NCBI GenBank assembly: GCA_003427395.1
Contig: BFEA01000370.1
Location: 1,333,847 to 1,361,640 of the forward strand
Direction: 5' to 3'
Length of the DNA: 27,794 nt
From: Chara braunii
Taxonomy: Eukaryota; Streptophyta; Charophyceae; Charales; Characeae
Numbering within the stretch: position 1 is the first letter of the stretch; every line of letters starts with the position of its first letter. The position numbers were made by a program, and so were the translations under genes. Of the stretch, positions 14,366 to 22,783 are shown one piece after another. Below the pieces are notes generated by a model, which had not been told where the DNA came from, did no database searches, and saw only the letters and a list, made by a program, of their open reading frames with translations.

Positions 14366-15825
14366 GTAAGCTACCGTGACTGTTGGAAATGTGAAACCAA
14401 TGGGAATTCTTTTTTTATAGATTATTATCATTGAAAAAAGAAGAGAGTCAGGCGACCCTTTTATTCTGTGGGGCAGCAAAGAATTTCAAAGGGACAATCT
14501 TGTAAAGTTGTTAAACAACTTGAACTTTTAAGAGACCAGTACTTCGCCCAGCTTAAAAAAAAAAACAAATATGCGGCTTGTATAAGGGCGCAACTTTTGG
14601 GGGTTGGCGGGTCGGGTTACTGAACCAAAAAATGGCTGGCGGGGCGAGCCAAAATGAGGCCCGCGTCGCTTTGTTTCTTTCTTGTGCGCACTGTGCAGGG
14701 CACTTTCCGGCTCGGCTTCAAAAGCTCGTTATAGCTGGGCGAGGTACTTGTGGTTTGATCGTTGAATGAAGAGCCACAAAAGCACAGGAGTTTTTATTTC
14801 TTCTTTCTTTCATAGAAGACTCAGGCCCTGGCTGCTTGCCAGCTGACTGGCTGACTGGCTTTTCTTTTTTTTTTTTGGTTGCTTCTTTTGGAAAGACTCG
14901 GGCACTGGGTGCTTGATAGCTGACTGGCTGCCTGGTTGACTAGCGGAAGCTCTGATATGGGTCATCTGCTGTTTTGTTCACTGGGACGTCGAAGCTGGCT
15001 CCTGCAGTCTAACTAACTCTGAGTCTCTGGCCCCTACCCTCAGGATGGCACCAACCATAGCACTGGCAATGGCTTAGCCACACGGAAAATGACAAATCGT
15101 TACAAAATTAATGTGAGCTACTGAGGAATATGAAATGGTCTTCCCCCCCACCTCCTTTCCCCGATCCATTTTTCTTAACCCACCAGCAGTGCTTGCTCCA
15201 GCCTTTTTTTACGGACCCTTCGGTTAACCTGGTTCCGTAGCGAAAAGGATGGCAACCTGGTTCCGTAGCAAAAAGGCTGGAATGGTGCATCAGAAAAATG
15301 AGCCACGGAGATACTCGTAATTCAATGTAGTTAAGGATCTGAAGTATTTTAGTATGCTTGGTGGCATGATATCATTGTGGATGATGGACTGAAGGTAATT
15401 CCGTGAGCGGGAGTCTTTGCTGTGACACATGGGCTATACGATGGGACAATACAGGGATGCAATCACATGGGCTTTTCGACAGGATAATACAAGATGAGGG
15501 GAAAAAGAAAAGAAATCTTGCAGTTACTACTGTGGAAGTCTTTGCTGTGACAACCTGGGAACAGTCCACCCTCCTGTCCTTTGGTGATCAGTTTCTTCGT
15601 CTAAGAGGCTCAAGAGTTGAAACAATCCATAATTCTGAAAAAAAAACGCTTATAGGTCTGCTGACCATGAAGCGCACGAATGAAAAAGAGGGCCAAAATT
15701 TCTCAGAAAGTTTTGGCTTATCTCTATTGACGACCGTGAGATCTCTCTCTTTGAAATTTGAATTAAATTATGGAGTTCATTTCATGCCTACTGCGCCGCA
15801 GGCTTTGGCTGAGCGTGCATGGGTT
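14366..15825. other. Intron sequence with small duplications
   Basis: The intron to 17496 starts here. GACTCAGGCCCTGGCTGCTT (14818 on) recurs about 75 bases later as GACTCGGGCACTGGGTGCTT, both followed by GCTGACTGGCTG. CCTGGTTCCGTAGC recurs at 15228 and 15256. A 165-codon frame begins at 15403 and ends in the G-rich repeat; its N-terminal part looks non-random in places but has no recognisable motif, and it is not called as a gene. Confidence 0.4.
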
Positions 15826-15957
15826 CAGGGTTGTTGGGGGGTGTATGGGGTGCGGCTTAGGGTTGTTGGGGGTGTATGGGGGTGTTGGGGTGCCGTTTAG
15901 GGTTGTTGGGGGGTGTATGGGAGTGCTGGGGGGCGGTTTAGGGTTTGTTGGGGGGAC
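15826..15957. repeat. G-rich minisatellite with TTTAGGGTT motifs
   Basis: Three to four degenerate units of 40-60 bases consist of TTAGGGTTGTTGGGGGTGTATGGG and variants (read here in parts: TTAGGGTTGTTGGGG, then GTGTATGGG). TTTAGGGTT, the plant-type telomere core, occurs at 15897 and near 15937. The + strand carries many runs of four or more G and could form G-quadruplexes. Confidence 0.75.
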
Positions 15958-16029
15958 CGTCGGCCTGTGCAACTCCATTTAGCCCATAAAAGGATGGACG
16001 GCAAAAGGCAACATACTCAACACATGGAA

Positions 16030-16090
16030 GGAGAAAAAAAAAAAATAATAAAAAAAATAATAAAAAATAAAAATAAAATAAAAAAACCAT
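16030..16090. repeat. A-rich AATAA low-complexity tract
   Basis: Poly-A and AATAAA-type repeats run for about 55 bases and read as a retroposon tail or simple repeat. CATACTCAACA occurs on both sides (16011 and 16089), so a short direct repeat flanks the tract. Confidence 0.7.
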
Positions 16091-16380
16091 ACTCAACAAC
16101 ACACAAGTCTCCACCAACAAGCAAGCACTGACCACACCCGCCAATGGTCTGAAAAAACTTGGAGAGCACTCTGAGTCGGTCTACAAAGCCACAAGATGAA
16201 ATGCACAAGTGCAACAGCACTGACACTGCTATTCATCCCAAACGACCCATTCTTGTCACCAAACGACGCACTCTTGTCACGATGATCTCTATCATTCCGT
16301 GGCTAGACAACCCCCCTTTTCACTTTGCTGTCTAACCCCTGGAGTGCATAGAGTGCCATTATCCCAAAGTCACACAAGAT

Positions 16381-16539
16381 CTCCACGTGACACCAGGAGG
16401 GCTACTGCTTAAAACACCCTAGAAGCCCCCATTTCTTCCGTGTGTGTGTGCTCCACGTGACACCAGGAGCACTACTGCTTAAAACATCCTGAAGCCCCCA
16501 TTTCTTCCATGTGTGTGTGTGTGTGTGTGTGCATGTGTG

Positions 16540-16572
<33 letters not shown>

Positions 16573-16622
16573 ATGTGTGCATGTGTGTGTGTGTGTGTGT
16601 GTGTGTGTTGTGTGCATGTGCG
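16381..16622. repeat. 70-bp duplication, then GT/GCAT microsatellite
   Basis: CTCCACGTGACACCAGGAG starts at 16381 and again at 16451; both units end GCCCCCATTTCTTCC plus a GT run. The second is followed by about 110 bases of GT broken by paired GCATGTGTGCATGTGT interruptions (16531 and 16571), suggesting the GT tract itself was duplicated. Open frames here (Cys/Val repeats) are artefacts. Confidence 0.9.
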
Positions 16623-16984
16623 TGTCTGGCACATGCTGTCTGGGTTCCTGTGGCCTTCTCGGGTGCAAGTTTTTGGGCACCCTGGGGCACCACACATTAC
16701 AATGGTTTTTCTGCCTGGCAGTGTGGCATGGGGCGGTTTTCTTTTGGGCCATGCTGCCCTTCATTCTCTGTCACGCACTGGTCTCCTGGCCAGTTCTAAT
16801 ACCTGGTGCAACAGGTGTCTTCCAAGGACTGCTGTTTGCTTTATAATCTGTAATGAAATTTGAAGGAAGTCTTCCATTTGATTGCAGGTAGCTTTAAAGA
16901 GCAAGAAAGTTGTGGCATATTGCAAGTAGTGTTTTGTACACACTGGATCAAAAGGCAGACGCGTTCAAGGGGAAGTCGTACGAG

Positions 16985-17005
16985 AGCATACTCACACTGG
17001 GAGCC
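16985..17005. mobile_element. Family B terminus
   Basis: GAGAGCATACTCACACTGGG matches the end of family B (compare 1460-1477). The rest of the element is missing; T-rich and C-rich runs follow (17009-17050). Confidence 0.45.
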
Positions 17006-17109
17006 ACTTTTTTTGCTTGTTTCCCCAACACCCCCTCCCCGCCCCCCCCACATAGCCTACAGTCTTGGAGGGCCTCTTGAACTGCAAGTCTGGTGCTTTG
17101 TGCTTAGGC

Positions 17110-17284
17110 AGACTACCACCCTCGTCCTAATAGAGCACCCAGTCGTCATAGTTGTATTTGGGGCAGCTTCCAGTTTAGCTGCACACAGAATGACTGGGCG
17201 TTCTATCTGGGTGAAGATGATATGCAGCTTCCAGTCTAGATGCACACAGAATGACTGGGCGTTCTATTCAGGTGAAGATGATAC
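17110..17284. mobile_element. Foldback MITE, family A, doubled right arm
   Basis: The left arm (about 17126-17158, TAATAGAGCACCCAGTCGTC) is followed by two tandem right arms 61 bases apart (about 17163-17223 and 17224-17284). Each reads GCAGCTTCCAGT, then GCACACAGAATGACTGGGCG, TTCTAT and GGTGAAGATGATA. The single left arm can pair with either right arm. It is intronic. Confidence 0.7.
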
Positions 17285-17496
17285 GACCTTCTCTACTGGG
17301 GACCTTGAGCATGTACTGCCGGCAAGTTACACTGTTATGCACTGAGAATCCTGAGCGACCTAAACATTCACTATGGGTAATGTACTCACAGCCTATGGTT
17401 TTGAAAGCTTTAGAAATCTCGAAGTTCTTGCTGAAGGACGAGAAGTGATATGCATGTTGTTTTTGCCATGTGGCATGCTGGCGGTTTTTACATCAG

Positions 17497-18296
17497 AGTG
17501 ACTTCACAGTTCTAGACCTCGGAGCCGAAACTGAGGCTTTCCCTGGTAAAGAGGTTTCAGAAAGCGTTTCTGTTCAAGGCACTGGCACCAGGAACGATGA
17601 GGATTGCCGGCCTGATGATGGTGAGCAGAACGTTCCTCAGGGTCCATCAAACGTTGTCGCAGACAATGAGCTGAAGGAGGTGCCAACTGAGTCTGCAGCG
17701 GCAGCAAACTTGGTGCAAGGATGTGCAGATGATGCAGAGGTTTCCATGACAGAGGCACAAGGCAATCGGAAGAGCTCAAAGAAGGAGAAAGAAGAAGAGA
17801 AGGAGAGAAAGAAGAAAGAGAAGGAAGAGAAGGAGGCTGCAAAGATCAAAGCCAGGGAGGAAAAAGCCAATGCCGCTGAAGAAAAGAAAAGACAGAAGGA
17901 GGAGCAGAAGCAGAAGCAGAAAGAAGCAAAGGAGAAGAAAGGCAAGAATGGTAGAGACAATTATACTGAAATGGCTTGTGTCACGGTTTCCAAAGGAGCA
18001 GAGAGCTCGGTACAGGAGAGTAACCCTGGTCCTGATGCGCTAACCTCCGATGGGATGTCACAGGGCGTGGAGGATGAGGGCGAAAGGCATATGGTTGTTG
18101 ACGTCTCAGCACCCGAACTTGACGAGAGGACGGAAATATCAACCTGCATTCAAGGAGGGAAGGCTGAGTGCGAGAACGCTGTCAACAGTCCTCTGAAGAA
18201 GGATCATAATACATTTAATTTGGGAAGGAGAGCGAAAGGAAAGAAAGATGAAAAGGCAGGGGTTGCTCGAGCGAGGAGTTCCTACATCTTCTACTT
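17497..18296 (+). CDS. Disordered acidic protein gene, internal exon c
   Basis: The acceptor GGTTTTTACATCAG ends at 17496 and the frame resumes in phase 0, matching the end of exon b. It encodes about 266 residues: an acidic Gly/Glu/Asp region, then a highly charged Lys/Glu stretch (about 17773-17950, KEKEEEKERKKKEKEEKE and on) that would form a long single helix or coiled coil, then an acidic tail and GRRAKGKKDEKAG, basic enough to be a nuclear signal. The donor GTATGT at 18297 is likely; if unused, the frame stops at TAA 18322-18324. With the other two exons about 576 codons are seen. Nuclear or nucleolar location is inference from composition. No domain family is recognised. Confidence 0.55.
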
Positions 18297-18336
18297 GTAT
18301 GTACCTGACCATTTATGTTTTTAAAAAAAAATGAAA

Positions 18337-18445
18337 ATTGCTCCAATCTACACGTGCTGGGAACCGGACCCAGCGTCCCTTATAATGGAAATAGATTGAT
18401 GATTGACAATTTATGATAATTTATGAGAATGACCATTTACTCCTT
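18337..18445 (-). mobile_element. Retroposon 3' part, inverted relative of 21421-21765
   Basis: Read on the minus strand it runs ATTGTCAATCATCAATCTAT, TTCCATTATAAGGGACGC, the hairpin module (18355-18379), then CACGTGTAGATTGGAGC. The 21642-21742 stretch has the same order with an extra ATGCTCCCCACGAA after CACGTG, which this copy lacks. No A-tail remains here. It follows the last exon of the gene directly. Confidence 0.7.
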
Positions 18446-19198
18446 TGATACTCTGTACCTCTTTTCTTTTTTTCTCAAAGCGTGTTGCCAAGGCCATACT
18501 CGTTACTCTTCTTCTGCCCAAGGCCATACTCGTTACCCGTCTTCTGTAATGTGACCACCGGAGTCTTTGGGCCTCTGATCCCGAAGCTATATCCCCTTCT
18601 CATTGACACTATCTGAACTTCAACCTGGTTGTTGAAACCCCACAAAACATAAAAAAAAAACAAGGCAGCACAGTGAAAAGCAGGGAGAAAAAAACTCTCA
18701 AAAAAGTGTTTTTTGCCTTGTAGCTGAACATGCATAAATATAGCTGTTGATAAACAAATCAGGAGTACAGGAATACGCTTCTGGTCCTGCTTCTGGTGCA
18801 TAATAAACTGCGATCTTGGTGGAACCCCGCGATCCAGGTCCTTGTCCGGCGGATTGTGGTGCAGTGGGTTCTCGTCCAGCAGCAGCTTGGTGCAGTGGTG
18901 TGGTCGTCTCGTTGCATGGGTTGTCATGTAGCTTCTGATCTCTCTGCAGAGGCGCTTGGGCCACAAGCAAATGCTCAATGCAGTTGCCTCGTCAATGCAG
19001 TTTGCCTCTGCACACGAAGATCTATGACTCGCTTCTGCAAAAGAATATCCTATGAGTCTATGACTAACTCTTTCTCTCTCTCTCTCTTTTTTGGTTAACA
19101 AAACCGTCTCTTCCATTATCAACATGACAAATGAACTGAGGCTTACTAACTTTCTCAACAGGAAGGTCCTACGATTAGCTTCTGGAAAGAAAGGTTGT
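18446..19198. other. No recognisable gene
   Basis: CCAAGGCCATACTCGTTAC is duplicated at about 18488 and 18519. A minus-strand frame of 227 codons (19158-18475) is the longest unexplained frame of the right half, but its N-terminal Glu/Arg run is a CT repeat, its C-terminus is this duplication and no motif is visible. It is not called. Confidence 0.35.
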
Positions 19199-19283
19199 TC
19201 GAGTCACTTCGGCATAGGGAGACCCTACGAGATTAGCTTCGGTGCAGGGAGACCCTACGAGTAGCTACTGCACACCCTACGAC
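19199..19283. repeat. Short tandem repeats of a 30-40 bp unit
   Basis: GGGAGACCCTACGAGATTAG (19216 on) recurs as GGGAGACCCTACGAGTAGC (19247 on), preceded by a weaker GGTCCTACGATTAGCTTC (19164 on). Confidence 0.55.
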
Positions 19284-19391
19284 TACCGTCTTCACCTGAA
19301 GAGAACGCCCGGTTATTATAGCCGTATGTCGTACAATTTTGAGTCCAGATACAGCTATAATGACCGGGCGTTGTATTCGGGTGAAGACGTA
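19284..19391. mobile_element. Foldback MITE, family A, best-preserved copy
   Basis: The left arm CGTCTTCACCTGAAGAGAAC, then GCCCGGTTATTATAGCCGTA, pairs with the right arm ACAGCTATAATGACCGGGCG, then TTGTATTCGGGTGAAGACG. Arms of about 43 bases with few mismatches leave a loop of about 22 bases. TACTGCACACC occurs outside both ends (19266 and 19393) but at unequal distances, so it is not a simple target duplication. Confidence 0.8.
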
Positions 19392-19477
19392 GTTACTGCA
19401 CACCGTTCTTATTACTCTGGACAGGACAGACAATCCTGGTGAAATTCTCCAGGACGCCTGGACTGCTTCACTATTCC

Positions 19478-19682
19478 TGTTTTTTTGTTTCTTTGTTTTT
19501 TTGTTTTTTTGTTTTTTTGTTTTTTTGTCTTGGTACTTGTAAGGTGCGCCACGAAGCGGCGGCCTTGCATCCGGTGATTTGGGCCATTTCTCGTTTTGTG
19601 CATGACACTGACTGTCATCCTTGGAGGGGCCATGCTAATCTTCTCTTTACCATTCCAGTTTACAACGACCGTCCTGCGGGAT
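19478..19682 (-). pseudogene. Near full-length U6 retrocopy with extra 3' tail
   Basis: On the minus strand U6 runs from about 19682 (TCCCGCAGGACGG, degenerate 5' stem) through AAGAGAAGATTAGCATGGCC, CCTCCAAGGATGAC and TGCACAAAACGAGAAATGG to CCCAAATC at 19576. That is about 107 bases, the normal U6 length, with the plant-type 3' end. After 45 unrelated bases (19531-19575) comes a tail of CAAAAAAA repeats (19478-19530). Changes in the 5' stem and the loss of GCG in CCCTGCGCAAGG indicate a pseudogene. The joined 45 bases and tail suggest another chimera. Confidence 0.85.
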
Positions 19683-19846
19683 ATGTATTATCAAGAAAAA
19701 CTTCAAAAAAGTGGATTAACGTTTTAATTCTATTGGGTTAATACTACTTAATTTGTACTTAATACCCATCATTTGTCCCTGAGACTCCTCACGACTATTC
19801 TTATTTGTGCTCGTTCCACTGCGACAGTCCCAAGATAATACTACTA
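19683..19846. other. No recognisable gene
   Basis: AT-rich sequence between a U6 retrocopy and a family D element. Nothing supportable was seen. Confidence 0.4.
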
Positions 19847-20008
19847 GGGGTTAAGTCCCACTAGCTGGGGATTAGTCTTCCTTTCGAGTTTTTGTTTCCA
19901 ACGTGGCCACTATGCAGCCATGAGATGTTCAGATCGGATGGCAGGAACCTGTTCATACTCGAAACATAGCCTGAACCCCTGCTACTGCCATTAGTGGGAC
20001 TTAGGGCC
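19847..20008. mobile_element. Family D MITE (C-like ends)
   Basis: The left end GGGGTTAAGTCCCACTA and the right end (reverse complement) GGCCCTAAGTCCCACTA are inverted, with an interior of about 130 bases unrelated to family C. The AAGTCCCACT core is shared with family C, suggesting related transposase recognition. The right end overlaps the first bases of the family E element, so the border is uncertain. Confidence 0.6.
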
Positions 20009-20455
20009 TCTTTCGACACCACTTGAACTTGAGGGTTAAAAGGAAAATTCTTCGTTCGACCCCACCCTAACGTCGTCGTGGAGTTGTTTCTACTTTCCGG
20101 CTCTCAAGTGCCCGCCCTCGAAAGGTGCTATTTCCATTTTGGGTCCCTAAAGTGCGGCCGGGGCGAAATCGCACTTGAACTCAAGGTACCTCTCTGGGGG
20201 GGCTTGAGTTCAAGTGCCAGCGGATACCGCCAGCACTCCAAGTGGGGCTTTTTTTTTTTGTTTTTCTTTTTGTCCAGCAGGCTATCCGGGTCCAGGATTG
20301 GTCGAGCCGTGGAGTTCGGTTTCAAGTGCAGCCTGTTCAAGGGTTTCCTCAAGTGTACATGGAACCGTAAATCGAGTAAGTGTAAATTAATCACAATTTC
20401 CCGTTTAGTGTGCACTTGAAACTCCAGTATTTTCAAGTGGTGTTGAACGAGGCTC
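20003..20455. mobile_element. Family E element, copy 1
   Basis: The ends are inverted: GGGCCTCTTTCGACACCACT-TGAA on the left, and AGAGCCTCGTTCAACACCAC on the right in reverse complement. CACTTG or its complement recurs at least nine times inside, like subterminal transposase-binding motifs. A perfect 15-base hairpin arm GCACTTGAACTCAAG (from 20171) pairs with CTTGAGTTCAAGTGC (to about 20219); copy 2 lacks this insert. A T-rich block (20250-20270) sits in the centre. No transposase is encoded. Confidence 0.8.
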
Positions 20456-20540
20456 TTAGCCCTGCGTCCAATTCAAGAAGAAGTTTCCTGATACCTTTTT
20501 TCTTTTCACTTTTTAAAGTTTTCTGAACTTTTTTCGTTTA

Positions 20541-20768
20541 ACTTTTTTTTTTTTTTTTTTTTTTTCCCCGCCTTTCCATCAGGCAAGGGGTCTCGCACTG
20601 ACCTTTTCTGTCTCTCGACGTCTTCCCAACGCTGAAGCCGAAACTGCGTAATGGCCCCAGATGGTTCAGGGTTTGACATTCCGGGTTGTTTGTTGAGGAT
20701 TCCCGGCCTCCCCCTTTTTTGCAATGGAATGATCTCGTCCTTTTGTAAAAAAAAAAAAAAAAAAAAAG
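20541..20768. repeat. Segment between poly-T and poly-A runs
   Basis: A T run of over 20 bases (20541-20565) and an A run of about 21 (20747-20768) bound about 180 unique bases. Either run could be a retroposon tail, on opposite strands. No gene. Confidence 0.5.
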
Positions 20769-20831
20769 CCCAAGCCTGATCTATACTCTGCCTGGTTTGA
20801 AGGCTCCTTTCCATTTGTAGGGAGCGGCATG

Positions 20832-20855
20832 TGCTGGGAAACAGGCCCAGCGTCA
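20832..20855 (-). repeat. Hairpin module copy (minus)
   Basis: TGCTGGGAAACAGGCCCAGC followed by GTCAC is the module in reverse complement. The GCTGGG/CCCAGC stem is intact and one end base differs (GTCAC for GTCCC). Confidence 0.65.
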
Positions 20856-21100
20856 CCTCACAACCATGGACAGATAGTAAGATACCCAACTGGCTAAACC
20901 TGCTGGTCCATTCACGAGGCATTGATTACCCCCAAAGACACGAGGATTGAGCTCCCACATCCCGTGGTCTTGCTGCAAGTTTAAGGAAACTGCGAGCTGG
21001 CTCCTGAAGTCTCATGATTAAACTGCCAGTACATCGCCCACGCAAACCTGAGAATTGAATCAAGCCAATCCAAACATTTGGGAGGCTTGGGGCTAGTCCG
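20856..21100. other. No recognisable gene
   Basis: Unique-looking sequence between the hairpin module and family E copy 2. Nothing supportable was seen. Confidence 0.4.
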
Positions 21101-21829
21101 AGGGCCTCGTTCGACACCACTTGAACTCAAGGGTTGGCGGAAAATTCTTTGTTCCACCCCTCAATGACACCACCGTAATGTTTTCACTTTCCTGCTCTCA
21201 AGTGTGCATACTTGAAACTCAAGTGCCGCTGGGGCAAAATCGCACTTGGAAGTGCGAACGGATACTGCAGAGCACTTCGACGGGGGGCTTTTTTTTGTTT
21301 TTCTTTTTTTCCAGCAGGCGTTCTCGTCCAGGATTGGTCAAGCCGTGGAGTTCAGTTTCAAGTGCAGGCTGCTCAAGGGTTTCCTCAAGTGTACATGGAA
21401 CCATAAATTGAGTAAGTGTAACCGAGCCAGATTGGGGTGTGAGACCAGGAAGAGCCCTGATTGGTGCACAGTACGGGCTCAATTGTGATTGGTTGATTGG
21501 AATGGATGCAGGAAATTAGGGGTAGGATAGTAATTCAGTGCTGAGTAGACAATCTTGCTGATTAGTCATCATCTAGTTCTATTTCATGACCTCAATCACC
21601 CACTCTGACATCCTATATCATCCCACATGATCCTCAATCATCCCAATTTTTCATCAATTGTCAATCATCTATGTATTCCCATTATAAGGGACGCTGGGCC
21701 CGGTTCCCAGCACGTGATGCTCCCCACGAATAGATTGGAGCATTTAATTAACAAAAAAAAAAAAATCACAATTTCTCGTTTAGAGCGCCCTTGAAACAGT
21801 ATTTTCAAGTGGTGTCAAATGAGGCCCTC
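21101..21829. mobile_element. Family E element, copy 2, with nested insertion
   Basis: The ends are GGGCCTCGTTCGACACCACT-TGAA and, inverted, GGGCCTCATTTGACACCACT. The interior aligns with copy 1 (for example CCAGGATTGGTCAAGCCGTG and TTTCCTCAAGTGTACATGGA). At GAGTAAGTGTA|TCACAATTTC it is split by the retroposon at 21421-21765. Without it, the element is about 384 bases, shorter than copy 1 partly because the hairpin insert is absent. Confidence 0.85.
21421..21765 (+). mobile_element. A-tailed retroposon nested in family E
   Basis: About 345 bases are inserted, ending in the hairpin module (21688-21712), a second stem ATGCTCC...GGAGCAT, TTTAATTAAC and 13 A. Comparison with copy 1 (GTGTAAATTAATCACAATTT) places both borders. 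It carries several ATCATCC/CAATCATC strings (21567-21672). No A or B box was convincing at the 5' end. It is younger than the family E copy it interrupts. Confidence 0.75.
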
Positions 21830-22082
21830 AGTCCCGTATGATTTTTTTCCATTGCCAGGTAATCACGTCATTTGCCTGGAACATTCTGATGCAAGAAAGT
21901 GGTTGGAAGGATGATCTGCACTACATTTCTCCTCTCTGACATAACACATTGTTTGGGCTTCGTTTCTTAAACCGCCAGTGACTTTCCCAGGCGAAAATAA
22001 AATGCCCCCCGGTTAACACGGAGGCCGGCCCCAAGCAGGCGCGCCGGCCAGATACATCCCAACGTGGTTGAATGCAGTAGTA
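21830..22082. other. No gene; GC-rich hairpin at 22024-22050
   Basis: GGCCGGC and GCCGGCC form a 7-bp stem around 13 bases near 22024-22050. Otherwise nothing was recognised. Confidence 0.35.
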
Positions 22083-22270
22083 ATCATGTATGAGGATGCG
22101 GATCACGGGTATGAGTCGTGCACATGATAGATGTCGTGAATGTCATACAGTCATGTGTTGATTAGCTTCGTGGAATGCAGTCGTGATCATTTGTGTGGGT
22201 ACTGTGCCACGGTTATGAGTTGTGCGCACAGTAGATGTCGTGAATGGTACATAGTTATGTGTATAATTAA
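22083..22270. repeat. Diverged ~101-bp tandem duplication
   Basis: GGTATGAGTCGTGCACATGA, then TAGATGTCGTGAATG, (from 22109) recurs as GGTTATGAGTTGTGCGCACA, then GTAGATGTCGTGAATGG (from 22210). The preceding and following parts also align, with many changes. Confidence 0.65.
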
Positions 22271-22342
22271 GGGTAACTGAAGACTGACACGATTGTGAGA
22301 GATGAAGCGATTGTGAGATCGCTTCCATCTTTCGACTACGTA

Positions 22343-22783
22343 GGGCGTCGTTAGACACTTCTCGGGGACGTCATTCCAAGGATTTTGTCTTCGTTCCACC
22401 TGTCCTCGGAGATGAAATCGGAAATGAAAATGTGAAAACACTTGTCCTCGGAGGATTTCCCAGCCAAATCGTCCTCGGCTCCAAAGGACCTCGCGAGGTC
22501 CTTTGGGGCCCGAGGATCCGTGTTTTACAGAGAGGAGAGGGCATGCACGTAGAGAGACGTTACAACCGAGAATTCTGATCATGGCGGCACCCTATTGTCT
22601 GAAAGCCTGAAGCACAACTTTTTTTCTTTTTTTTTCCTTTTATTTTTCTGACATTGCTACGAGGACGAGTCCTAAAACCGATGCTCCGAGGATGAGTGTA
22701 ACGAAGACGACAAAACCCCTATACTTTTCCGAGGATTCATCCTCGGAGTCCGAGGATGTCCCGAGGAGTGTCTAACGACGCCC
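22343..22783. mobile_element. TIR element dense in CCGAGGA motifs
   Basis: The ends are GGGCGTCGTTAGACACTTCT-CGGGGAC and, inverted, GGGCGTCGTTAGACACTCCT-CGGGAC, about 28 bases long. CCTCGGA/TCCGAGG-type motifs occur about ten times, crowded toward both ends. A perfect 26-base palindrome (CCAAAGGACCTCG and its complement) sits at 22482-22507. The length is 441 bases with no transposase, so it is a non-autonomous DNA element; the superfamily is not assigned because the target duplication is unclear. Confidence 0.75.

Noticed and set aside
15403-15900. 165-codon plus frame in the intron
   Set aside because: It ends in the G-rich minisatellite, has no motif, and conflicts with the intron defined by phase-matched exons.
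16509-16863. Cys/Val-repeat frames
   Set aside because: They are translations of the GT microsatellite in all frames.
18475-19158. 227-codon minus-strand frame
   Set aside because: It contains a CT-repeat-derived Glu/Arg run, a low-complexity Phe/Leu segment and a short duplication at the end; there is no domain and no splice support.
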